A DNA stretch of 64,000 nucleotides from JAEWSN01 sp942493335. Its GTDB lineage: Bacteria > Bacillota > Clostridia > DSM-8532. Where the stretch lies: contig OW818693.1 in NCBI GenBank assembly GCA_942493335.1, positions 1,426,001 to 1,490,000 of the forward strand, written 5' to 3'. Positions within the stretch are counted from its first letter, which is position 1; each line of letters begins with the position of its first letter. This document shows, piece after piece, positions 8,855 through 16,654 of the stretch. The notes beneath the pieces were generated by a model. The model searched no databases. It was not told the DNA's origin and saw only the letters and a program-made list of their open reading frames with translations. Position numbers and translations under genes: made by a program.

Positions 8855-9808
8855 TCAACCCCCCATGCCCGTCTTCCGCAGATTCCCGTCCTCGTTCCGA
8901 TAGGCCTGTGGCGTGCAGCGCAGAATTTGCTTGAAGCGGGAAATGAAATAGCTGGCATTGTCAAAGCCCACTTCCATGGCAATGTCCAGTATCTTGCGAT
9001 CGGTCGTTCGAAGCAGATCCGCCGCCCGGTTCACGCGGTAACGGTTCAGGTAGCTGATGAAGGTGCTGCCCGTCATCTGCCGGAAGAATGTGCAGAAATG
9101 CCCCGGACTGAAACCAGCCAGCTCCGCCATGTCCTCGATGCGCAGCTGGGTGGCGTACTGATCCCGGATCCGGGTGAGTATCAGTTTCATGCGCTCCGCC
9201 TTCATGGAGTCCACCGGAGCCTTCGTCTCAGCCAATTGAAGGCTGTTCCCCAGAATCTGATAGAAAACGTTGAACAGGAGCGCCTTCAAGCCCACTTCGT
9301 AAGCCCGGGGCTTTTCCGCAAGCGTTTCCTCCATCTCCGCAAGGTCTGAAAGGATTCGCCGCTCCCATTCCGTTTCCGGCGCCAAGCGCATCCACGCAGG
9401 AAAACGCCCTTTCACAACCGGATCCAGCCAACGGGTCTGCACGGCGTCGCAATGGCTGCCATACAGCAGGCTCGGATGAAAGACGAGTGCGCTGAAGCAG
9501 AACCCTTCCGCGAATCGATCCGTATCAGGCGGCGGACTGCCGGATCCGGGCCAGATTCCGGCTTCGACGACATGGCCGGCATGAAGCTCCCCGCTGTTGA
9601 TCAGCAGCGCTTCCCCCGCCCGCAGCGGAACAAACTCGGTCCCGATCTGGATGCAGGCATGTCCGGATCGAATCCGGAGGAATTCCATTTCCTCGTGCCA
9701 GTGACAGGTGAAAATATTGTCGTGCGGACTGCTGGATATCCGATGCAGGCTCATGGGAAACAGCACATCATCCATCCATCGGTTTTCCTTCAGCAGCATC
9801 TTGTCCAT
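8855..9808 (-). CDS. AraC-family transcriptional regulator
   Basis: The 317-residue protein has an N-terminal cupin sensor (CHWHEEMEFLRIRSGHACIQ and AGEALLINSGELHAG, about residues 28-80). A C-terminal AraC DNA-binding domain has two helix-turn-helices (IEDMAELAGFSPGHFCTFFRQ and KILDIAMEVGFDNASYFISRF). The start at ATG 9806-9808 (MDKMLLKENRW) is chosen because it begins the recognisable domain and has a G-rich site upstream; longer starts exist in the same frame. The gene is divergent from the alpha-xylosidase at 9964, its probable target. Its ligand is unknown, perhaps a xylose-containing oligosaccharide. Confidence 0.88.
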   Translation of the reverse strand: MDKMLLKENRWMDDVLFPMSLHRISSSPHDNIFTCHWHEEMEFLRIRSGHACIQIGTEFVPLRAGEALLINSGELHAGHVVEAGIWPGSGSPPPDTDRFAEGFCFSALVFHPSLLYGSHCDAVQTRWLDPVVKGRFPAWMRLAPETEWERRILSDLAEMEETLAEKPRAYEVGLKALLFNVFYQILGNSLQLAETKAPVDSMKAERMKLILTRIRDQYATQLRIEDMAELAGFSPGHFCTFFRQMTGSTFISYLNRYRVNRAADLLRTTDRKILDIAMEVGFDNASYFISRFKQILRCTPQAYRNEDGNLRKTGMGG

Positions 9809-9846
9809 ATCGGCCCCCGAAAATGAAGAATGTGTGACAATACCCG

Positions 9847-9886
9847 ATGAATGAGGTAGAAAACACATGAATGCCATGAATATAAT
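9847..9886 (+). promoter_or_regulatory. probable activator-dependent promoter of the alpha-xylosidase gene
   Basis: A TATAAT box (9881-9886) has no acceptable -35 hexamer at the right distance. Instead two direct repeats ATGAATG (9847-9853 and 9867-9873) lie 20 bp apart just upstream, an arrangement typical of AraC-family half-sites on one face of the helix. Confidence 0.5.
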
Positions 9887-9963
9887 GATATCAGACTTAT
9901 GAACCATCCTACCATGGACTCGGGTACCCGGCAATGCCGGCGTACAGCAAGGAGGACCTCTCC

Positions 9964-12285
9964 ATGAAATTCACAAACGGCCAATGGATGACGCGGGAAG
10001 GGTATCAGATCCACTCCCCCGCAGAGGTGCGCAGTTATCAGATCCGGGACGGCTCCGTCACCCTCCTCTGCCCCGTCGTGCCCATCCGCCACCGTGGCGC
10101 CACGATCGGCGGTCCGGTCATCACCCTTACCCTCTCGAGCCCGCTTCCGGACATCATCCGCGTGCAGGCGAGCCATTTCACCGGCGGACCGGACCTCGGC
10201 CCCTCTTTCGAACTCAACACACCGGGGAATCCTGCAGCCACCGTCCTTGACGGAACGGACGAAATCGTCCTGACTTCCGGAAGGGCAAGCGTCACCGTAC
10301 AGAAGAAGGATGGTTTCAAACTCACCTTTTTCCATGACGGGAAGCGGGTGACCGATACGGCCGCGCGCAACCTCGGGTATATCGTCGGGCCGGAGAAAAA
10401 GACCTGGTTCCGCGAACAGCTTGCGCTTGGCGTCGGAGAATCCATCTACGGGCTCGGCGAGCATTTTACGCCCTTCGTGAAGAACGGCCAGGTCGTTGAT
10501 CTTTGGAACGAAGACGGTGGAACCTCCTCCGAACAGGGCTACAAGAGCATCCCGTTCTTCCTTTCCAACCGCGGGTACGGCGTGTTCGTCAATACGCCCG
10601 ACCTCGTCTCGTACGAAATCGGTTCGGAAAAGGTCTCCCGGACCCAATTCAGCGTGCCGGGCGAAACCCTCGACTATTTTGTGGTGACAGGCGGGAATCC
10701 GAAGAAGGTCCTCGAGAACTACACGAACCTGACCGGCAAGCCGGCGCTGCCTCCGGCCTGGTCCTTCGGGCTGTGGCTGACCACCTCGTTCACCACCAAC
10801 TACGATGAGCAGACCGTCATGGGCTTCGTCGACGGCATGGCCGAACGTGGCCTGCCCCTGCACGTCTTCCATTTCGACTGCTTCTGGATGAAGGAATACC
10901 ATTGGTGCGACTTCCAGTGGGATCCGGACGTCTTCCCCGATCCAGAAGGAATGCTTCGCCGCATGAAGGCGAAGGGGCTTAAAATCTGCGTCTGGATCAA
11001 TCCCTACATCTCCCAGACCACGGAAATGTTCGAAGAAGGCAAGGCGGGCGGATTCCTGCTGAAACGTCCGGACGGCTCCGTCTGGCAGTGGGACATGTGG
11101 CAGCCGGGCATGGGGATCGTGGACTTCACCAACCCCGCGGCCTGCGACTGGTATGCCGGCAAGTTGAAGGCTCTGATGGACATGGGCGTGGATTGCTTCA
11201 AGACCGACTTCGGCGAGCGCATTCCCACGGACGTTGCCTATTTCGACGGCTCGGACCCGGCAAGGATGCACAACTACTACACCCAGCTGTACAACAAATG
11301 CGTGTTCGACCTGCTGGTGAAGGAACGCGGCATCGGCGAAGCCTGTGTGTTCGCACGATCCGCGACGGCGGGCGGCCAGCAGTATCCCGTCCATTGGGGC
11401 GGCGACTGCTGGGCCACCTTCGAATCCATGGCGGAAAGCCTGCGCGGCGGACTTTCCCTCACGCTTTCCGGCTTCGGTTTCTGGAGCCATGACATCGGCG
11501 GGTTCGAGGACACGGCCCATCCTTCGGTCTACAAGCGCTGGGCGGCCTTCGGCCTGCTCTCCTCGCACAGTCGCCTGCACGGCAGTTCCTCGTACCGCGT
11601 ACCGTGGATGTTCGGCGACGAGGCGGTCGATGTGGTGCGCCATTTCACGAAATTGAAATGCTCGCTCATGCCCTATCTGTTCGGAACTGCCGTGGAAACG
11701 GCGAAAACAGGCGTGCCGGCCATGCGCGCCATGCTGCTGGACTTTCCGGAGGATCCCGCCTGCGACACACTCGACCGCCAGTACATGCTCGGCGATTCCC
11801 TGCTGGTCGCACCGGTCTTCCGTGAGGACGGCGTCGTGCAGTACTATCTGCCGAAGGGCACCTGGACCCATTTCCTCTCCGGAAAGACTGTGGAGGGCGG
11901 TTCCTGGCAGACCGAGACCCACGACTACTTCAGCCTGCCGCTGATGGCCCGCCCGAACAGCATCATCGCAGCCGGCGCGGACGATACCGTTCCGGATTAT
12001 GATCTGGCCCGCGATACGATGCTTCACCTCTTCGAGCTTTCAGACGGCGCAACGGCATCCGTGAACGTGCCCGGCGTGGACGGCCAAACCGAGCTCTCCG
12101 TGTCGGTCACACGCAACGGGGACAAGCTCTCCGTGGAGGCTTCCGGAAGCGGAAAGCCATGGAAACTGCTGCTGCGGGGCATCCTGTCCGTTCAGGGCGC
12201 AACAGGGTCCGTCACCGAAGTCGAATCCCGGGGAACCCTTGTCGTTCCGGCCGCCGGAACCGGCTCCTTCACCATTCTTCTGTAA
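9964..12285 (+). CDS. yicI: alpha-xylosidase, glycoside hydrolase family 31 (YicI-like)
   Basis: The 773-residue protein is nearly the same length as E. coli YicI (772) and starts with the characteristic MKFTNGQWMTREG. The GH31 nucleophile is Asp415 in CFKTDFGERIP, and the general acid/base is Asp481 in HWGGDCWATF, matching the YicI positions. An N-terminal beta-sandwich precedes the (beta/alpha)8 barrel, and two C-terminal beta domains follow. It would release alpha-xylose from isoprimeverose-type or xyloglucan oligosaccharides in the cytoplasm, as there is no signal peptide. The ATG at 9964 follows AAGGAGGACC. With the rhamnosidase it suggests use of plant cell-wall oligosaccharides. Confidence 0.93.
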   Translation: MKFTNGQWMTREGYQIHSPAEVRSYQIRDGSVTLLCPVVPIRHRGATIGGPVITLTLSSPLPDIIRVQASHFTGGPDLGPSFELNTPGNPAATVLDGTDEIVLTSGRASVTVQKKDGFKLTFFHDGKRVTDTAARNLGYIVGPEKKTWFREQLALGVGESIYGLGEHFTPFVKNGQVVDLWNEDGGTSSEQGYKSIPFFLSNRGYGVFVNTPDLVSYEIGSEKVSRTQFSVPGETLDYFVVTGGNPKKVLENYTNLTGKPALPPAWSFGLWLTTSFTTNYDEQTVMGFVDGMAERGLPLHVFHFDCFWMKEYHWCDFQWDPDVFPDPEGMLRRMKAKGLKICVWINPYISQTTEMFEEGKAGGFLLKRPDGSVWQWDMWQPGMGIVDFTNPAACDWYAGKLKALMDMGVDCFKTDFGERIPTDVAYFDGSDPARMHNYYTQLYNKCVFDLLVKERGIGEACVFARSATAGGQQYPVHWGGDCWATFESMAESLRGGLSLTLSGFGFWSHDIGGFEDTAHPSVYKRWAAFGLLSSHSRLHGSSSYRVPWMFGDEAVDVVRHFTKLKCSLMPYLFGTAVETAKTGVPAMRAMLLDFPEDPACDTLDRQYMLGDSLLVAPVFREDGVVQYYLPKGTWTHFLSGKTVEGGSWQTETHDYFSLPLMARPNSIIAAGADDTVPDYDLARDTMLHLFELSDGATASVNVPGVDGQTELSVSVTRNGDKLSVEASGSGKPWKLLLRGILSVQGATGSVTEVESRGTLVVPAAGTGSFTILL

Positions 12286-12298
12286 GATACGGCCCTTT

Positions 12299-12340
12299 CG
12301 GACTGGGCTGTGGGAAACTGCAGCCCAGTCCGAAGTTTTA
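12299..12340 (+). terminator. intrinsic terminator after the alpha-xylosidase gene
   Basis: A perfect 12-bp stem, CGGACTGGGCTG (12299-12310) with CAGCCCAGTCCG (12321-12332), is followed by AAGTTTTA. The 3' arm also forms the start of the adjoining 12-bp repeat array. Confidence 0.75.
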
Positions 12341-12412
12341 TCCGAAGATTTGCCCGCAGTTTTGCCCGAAGTTTTGTCCGTTTTTTTGTCCGAAATTCAG
12401 TCCGAAGCCCCG
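12329..12412. repeat. seven-unit 12-bp degenerate tandem repeat between convergent genes
   Basis: Seven consecutive 12-bp units of the form TCCGAAGTTTTG occupy the gap between the xylosidase terminator and the end of the YhgE/Pip gene. The sixth unit contains the stop codon of that gene. The units diverge at one to four positions each. Confidence 0.8.
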
Positions 12413-15270
12413 GCCGGAACATGCCTTTGTCCCGCATTCCTGCCGCCCGCTCCGTTCTCCTCGGGATTCCGTTTGCGCTTCACGTGGAAGAGTGCGAGAG
12501 AGGCTGCCTGGAAAGCGGAGAAGATGGCCCCGAGAACCAGCAGGTTCCAATGCAGATACCGCCAGTCGACGCCGGAAATCGTTTCCTTCAGCGCATTGAC
12601 AGAGTAGGTCATCGGCATCAGCGGATTGATCAGGTTGAAGAACCCGGGAACCAGTTCCATTGGAAAGGTTCCGCCGCAGGATGTGAGTTGAAGGATCAGG
12701 ATGAGGATGGCAAGAAATTTGCCCACATCCTTCAGATGCACGATCAGAAACTGCATGATTGATACGAAGCAGAGCGATACCAGAATACAGGTCAGGTAGA
12801 AGGCTGATTGGCTCCGGACCTGGAGATGCAGGCCGATTTCAAGTACCCTGCCCAGCACGACCGCCTGTACGATGCCGACCAGACCGTATTTCCAGAATTC
12901 ACTGATGTAAAGCTTCGCACGACGTTTCCGGAACCGGATCGACCGGTCCATATAAATCCCGAAGTACATCATGAGCGCGCCGACCCAAAGGGAAAGGGAC
13001 ATGAAATACGGGGCAAATCCTGTTCCGTAATCCGGAACCGGGTTTGTGCGGTCCTCCTTCATCACGACAGGTTCCTTCATATAGGTGCCGAGTCCCTCGA
13101 GTTCCGATGTCTTGGCCCTTGCTTCCGCGATGGTGTCGGACACTTTCCCATGTGCGGTGTCAAGCCCGTCCTTGAGCTTCAGCGCGCCATCGGAGAGTTC
13201 CTTTTCACCGGAAAGAAGATCGCCGCCGGCTGCCAGCAGCTTGCCGGAACCTGCCGCAGCCGTTGCGGCTCCGCCAGCGAGTTCCGCTGCGCCCGCAGAC
13301 AATTGCGCGCCACCCTCGGACAACCGTTTCATATTGTCGTTCAAGGTGGCGGAACCGTCCTCCAGCTTCATCATGCCCGTCTGCAGATCGGTTGCTCCCT
13401 GAAGGAGTTTTCCGGATGCATCGGTCAGTTCGCCGCCCTTTCCCGCAAGGGTTCCGAGTCCTGTGTCCACCTGTGCCAGACCCGCCTGAAGCGTTTCAGC
13501 GCCGGCTGCAAGGTCCTGCTGTCCCTTGAGGAGCGATGCTCCACTCGACGCCAGCTGTGCACTTCCGTTCAAGGCGGAGGACAATCCTTCATCCAGTGAT
13601 TTTGCGCCGGTCGCGGCATCAAGCGCGCCTTTTTTCAACTGCTCCGCCTTGTCGGCCGCATCCTTCACGCTTCCCGCCAACGCCTGGACGCCGCCGTCCA
13701 ATTGCGCATATCCCGCGTTCAAGGCTTGGATGCCGCCAGGGGTCGGCGCCAATGCACCGTTGAGATAGGTCAGTTTTCCGACGAGTGTCGTCGAGGTGCC
13801 GGCCAGTACCGCGGCATGGCTGCGCAGGCTGGAAGCTTCATCCGCAAGCGTGCTGTCCGTAACAAGGCTGTCCACATCGGCGATGTAGTCGGTCAACTCC
13901 GAGTTGAAGCTGGCGATGTCCGTATTCAGACCGCCATATCCGTTTTTCACCTGTTCCAGTCCGCCTGCCGCGCCGGAGAGCTGCGCCCTGAAGCCGGCTG
14001 ACTTGTCGCATAGAATCTGTGCCTGTACGGCTCCGCCGGTCAGTGCGGACGAAAACGCCTCCAGTCCGCCAAGGATCTGGTTCGTTCCGTCCGAAAGCTT
14101 GGCGGATCCGGCCTTTGCACTTGACAGACCCGCTGCCAGCGATACCGTGCCGGCCTGATATTTGTCCTGGCCGTCCCGCAAGGCTGCAGAGCCGGCCTTC
14201 AAGTTTCCGGCTCCGGCCAGCGCGTCCCCGAATCCCTTTCTCAGCTGGGCCAGACCCTCTCCATACTGCACCTGGCCGTCATGAAACAACCCGAGATTGT
14301 CCTGGAGCGATTTCGACCCTTCCGCCGCACGGAGAATTCCCGCATCAAGCTGAACGAGACCATCCGAAAACTTCAGCTGCCCGTCCCGAAACGCTCCGAG
14401 CTTCACGGCCAGGGTTTCCGTCCCCACCGAAAGCTTATTCAGGCCCGTTTTCAACTCACCGAGCTTTCCGTTGAAGGTCGACTGCCCGTCCGTGAGTTCC
14501 AATGTGCCCGCCTGTATCTGTCCGGCTCCATCCTGCATTTCCGCAAGGCCATTGTTCAATTCCGCAAGATTGTCGGGTATTTTCTTGAACTCGACGACCA
14601 TCTGATCTGCGATTCCCTCGTTGAGGGTGCCGGACACCTCCGTCTTCAACTCCAGCATGGCCCGGTTGAGCACCTGGGACGCCAGAAAGTTTCGCTTCTC
14701 GTTGGATCGGTACACAATGATGGCCGGGATCCTGTTTCTGGACTCCGCCGATGCGATATCCTTCGAAAAACTTTCCGGCAGATTGATTTCCGCATAATAG
14801 CGACGGTTTGCCAGTCCTTCCTCCGCATCATGCGAATCGGTGAGCACCCATTTCAGACTGTTGTCCTTCACCAGCCGGTCCGCGAGTTCCGTGCCGACCG
14901 AGCGCTGCACGCCATTGATATCCGCACCCGCATCCATGTTCACGATCGCCACCGGCAGTTCGTCCAAACGACTGTATGGATCCCAGAAGGCAGCCAGATA
15001 AAAATAGCTGTAGACCAACGGAATGAGAATGACAGCCACCAGCACTGCGATTTTCTTGATGTGAAGCTTTCTTCCGCCCTGGAAGGGACCGGAGCCATGC
15101 CCCTCCGGATTTTGGCCTGTGCCCTTTTCGATGCCTGATTTTCCGCCTCCCGCAGCTTCTTCGCCTCCTGCCGTTTTCCGGCCGGCGCGGGATGTACGGA
15201 GAACCCCGCCATATTCCGCCATCATGCTGCCCGGTTCCGCCTGCATGCCTGTTGTTGCCTGAACACTCAT
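12397..15270 (-). CDS. YhgE/Pip-family membrane protein
   Basis: This 957-residue protein has the YhgE/Pip architecture: one membrane helix near the N-terminus (about residues 72-95) followed by the conserved FWDPYSRLDELPVAIVNMD. A very long extracytoplasmic stalk then carries many regularly spaced G-x-x-x-L-x-x-G units (about residues 235-725), and five or six C-terminal membrane helices of the ABC-2 type complete it. Homologues include the phage infection protein Pip of Lactococcus and YhgE of Bacillus; the transported substrate is not established. A Gly/Glu-rich tail of about 70 residues precedes the first helix, longer than usual. The ATG at 15268-15270 follows AAAGGA. A MarR-type gene lies directly upstream, with matching operators in front of both genes. 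Confidence 0.9.
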   Translation of the reverse strand: MSVQATTGMQAEPGSMMAEYGGVLRTSRAGRKTAGGEEAAGGGKSGIEKGTGQNPEGHGSGPFQGGRKLHIKKIAVLVAVILIPLVYSYFYLAAFWDPYSRLDELPVAIVNMDAGADINGVQRSVGTELADRLVKDNSLKWVLTDSHDAEEGLANRRYYAEINLPESFSKDIASAESRNRIPAIIVYRSNEKRNFLASQVLNRAMLELKTEVSGTLNEGIADQMVVEFKKIPDNLAELNNGLAEMQDGAGQIQAGTLELTDGQSTFNGKLGELKTGLNKLSVGTETLAVKLGAFRDGQLKFSDGLVQLDAGILRAAEGSKSLQDNLGLFHDGQVQYGEGLAQLRKGFGDALAGAGNLKAGSAALRDGQDKYQAGTVSLAAGLSSAKAGSAKLSDGTNQILGGLEAFSSALTGGAVQAQILCDKSAGFRAQLSGAAGGLEQVKNGYGGLNTDIASFNSELTDYIADVDSLVTDSTLADEASSLRSHAAVLAGTSTTLVGKLTYLNGALAPTPGGIQALNAGYAQLDGGVQALAGSVKDAADKAEQLKKGALDAATGAKSLDEGLSSALNGSAQLASSGASLLKGQQDLAAGAETLQAGLAQVDTGLGTLAGKGGELTDASGKLLQGATDLQTGMMKLEDGSATLNDNMKRLSEGGAQLSAGAAELAGGAATAAAGSGKLLAAGGDLLSGEKELSDGALKLKDGLDTAHGKVSDTIAEARAKTSELEGLGTYMKEPVVMKEDRTNPVPDYGTGFAPYFMSLSLWVGALMMYFGIYMDRSIRFRKRRAKLYISEFWKYGLVGIVQAVVLGRVLEIGLHLQVRSQSAFYLTCILVSLCFVSIMQFLIVHLKDVGKFLAILILILQLTSCGGTFPMELVPGFFNLINPLMPMTYSVNALKETISGVDWRYLHWNLLVLGAIFSAFQAASLALFHVKRKRNPEENGAGGRNAGQRHVPAGASD

Positions 15271-15374
15271 ACCGTCATCCTTTCTGCCTTATCCGTGATG
15301 CTGGTCTGTCGTCCCGAACCTGAAGATGCAGACGCGGTTCGACCTTCTTCCTATATGCATGGAATATACGATTG

Positions 15375-15387
15375 TTTGAAGTTCAAA
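15375..15387. promoter_or_regulatory. predicted MarR operator upstream of the YhgE/Pip gene
   Basis: TTTGAAGTTCAAA is a perfect 6-1-6 palindrome about 105 bases upstream of the YhgE/Pip start codon. It matches the palindrome in front of the marR gene (16004-16016), so one repressor probably controls both units. Confidence 0.65.
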
Positions 15388-15432
15388 GTTTTAGGGCAAA
15401 AAAAGAGAAGATTGGATTGCCGAAAAATACGT

Positions 15433-15930
15433 TTACGGGTTCTCCCGCATGATGTCATCGAGACAGAGATTGATCTTGGACATGGCTCCGATCATGCAGA
15501 TCCGCTCCTCATCCGAGAGAATGGAGAAAACCCGCTCCGTCACGCGTTCCTTCATTTGGAGAATGTGGCCCAGCGTGGTGCGTCCCTTATCCGAAAGGCG
15601 GATAAACACCTGCCTTCGGTCTTCCAGGTCCCGGATGCGCTCCACATACCCTTTTTTCACCAGCCTGTCGATGGTGACGGTCGGCGTGCCCAAGGTCACA
15701 CCCAGCTCGCCCGCGATCTGGGACATGCTTTTCCGTCCGCTGTATCCCGTCGCAAGCAGCGTGTCGATCTCGATGAGCGTCAGATCCGTACAATCCCGGA
15801 AGAGGTGCTTCTTGCTCTCGATTCGGCTGATTTTGACGTAGACGCTCCGGATCAGATCCCCGGCAGTCCGGATCTGGCGGCTGATGTCGTGTTCCTCTCC
15901 TTCATCGGTTCTGTCATGCAGCAAGGACAT
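15433..15930 (-). CDS. MarR-family transcriptional regulator
   Basis: The 165-residue protein is a winged-helix MarR regulator. It has a dimerisation helix, a helix-turn-helix (SMSQIAGELGVTLGTPTVTIDRLVKKGYVERI, about residues 68-100) and the wing motif DLEDRRQVFIRLSDKG. MarR proteins bind palindromes as dimers and release on small-ligand binding. The resemblance of its putative operator to TTTGA-n3-TCAAA sites recalls FabT-type regulators of fatty acid metabolism, so a lipid-like ligand is possible but unproven. The gene lies just upstream of YhgE/Pip in the same direction, with its own strong promoter and operator (16004-16052). Confidence 0.92.
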   Translation of the reverse strand: MSLLHDRTDEGEEHDISRQIRTAGDLIRSVYVKISRIESKKHLFRDCTDLTLIEIDTLLATGYSGRKSMSQIAGELGVTLGTPTVTIDRLVKKGYVERIRDLEDRRQVFIRLSDKGRTTLGHILQMKERVTERVFSILSDEERICMIGAMSKINLCLDDIMRENP

Positions 15931-16003
15931 ATGGCCCTCCGTAGCGATGGAATGTCGGCGGAAGGTCCTCCCATGGAAGGAACTGAAACCACCAAAATAA
16001 TGC

Positions 16004-16016
16004 TTTGAATATCAAA
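16004..16016. promoter_or_regulatory. predicted MarR operator in its own promoter
   Basis: TTTGAATATCAAA (5-3-5 dyad) lies immediately downstream of the TATAAT box of the marR promoter, overlapping the expected transcription start. Binding there would block initiation, a standard autorepression layout. Confidence 0.65.
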
Positions 16017-16023
16017 CAATTTG

Positions 16024-16052
16024 ATTATAGCACTATCCGCCCATTGTATCAA
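16024..16052 (-). promoter_or_regulatory. sigma-A promoter for the marR gene
   Basis: On the minus strand TTGATA (16047-16052) and TATAAT (16024-16029) are spaced by exactly 17 bases. Confidence 0.8.
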
Positions 16053-16130
16053 GCAGGATGCAGATCCATGATTCAGGATGCTCCTGAAAGCAGAAAACCA
16101 CAAACCCCTGGCTTTTCCACACGAAATCCA

Positions 16131-16143
16131 GGTGCCAGGCACC
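16131..16143. repeat. GGTGCC-A-GGCACC palindrome
   Basis: A perfect 6-1-6 palindrome followed by GGTGTTTGTC lies in the gap between the marR promoter and the Bfd-like gene. It resembles short dispersed palindromes seen in some Bacillota genomes; only one copy was noticed in this window. Confidence 0.4.
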
Positions 16144-16197
16144 GGTGTTTGTCTGATACGGGATTGCCATGATATCATGAAAGGCATTCGGCCGAGG

Positions 16198-16452
16198 TCA
16201 GGCATCAGGCATCAGGCCCCGCGGCTTTTCATCCCCGATGCCTTCCGCTTTCATTTCCTCCAGCAGCGCAAGGATCCTGGGGGTGCAACGACGGCCATTG
16301 CAGGAACCCGAACCGGCGCCTGTCGCCGCGCGGACCTTCTGAAGCGTATCGGCCCCGTTGCGGATGACCTTCTTCATGGTGGCGCGTGGGATCGCCTTGC
16401 AGATGCAAACCTTGGTGATGCGATCCATGATCTCGGGACTGATGTCGCTCAT
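16198..16452 (-). CDS. Bfd-like [2Fe-2S]-binding small protein
   Basis: The 84-residue product carries a BFD-type [2Fe-2S] domain with CIC near residues 16-18 and the second pair in GSCNGRRC near 49-54, the C-x-C and C-x4-C arrangement of bacterioferritin-associated ferredoxin and related electron-transfer modules. The spacer has the typical ATGAGSGSCNGRRC helix-turn. The ATG at 16450-16452 follows GGAGGAG, which excludes longer readings of the frame. The partner is unknown, since no bacterioferritin or oxidoreductase gene is adjacent. The 3' end contains a short GGCATCA duplication. Confidence 0.85.
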   Translation of the reverse strand: MSDISPEIMDRITKVCICKAIPRATMKKVIRNGADTLQKVRAATGAGSGSCNGRRCTPRILALLEEMKAEGIGDEKPRGLMPDA

Positions 16453-16654
16453 TCGAATCTCCTCCGCCGCTTCCTGCGAAGCATGCCCGATGATCCGGGC
16501 CAACCGGCAAAGAATTGTTTCCCAGGAAGGCATCCGGTGAAACAGGATTCGGGCGGAGGGTACGGAACGTATTTCCGCATAAGCCAGTACGGTAATGGGT
16601 ATATAGCATAAGAAACCGGTCGGAATGAGACCGGGCAACATGGGGTTGGTACAG

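Noticed and set aside
9790..12027. Very long open frame antisense to the alpha-xylosidase gene
   Set aside because: It is a shadow of GC-rich codon usage on the opposite strand; its translation is low-complexity and His/Gly/Arg-rich with no domain, and the plus-strand gene is unambiguous.
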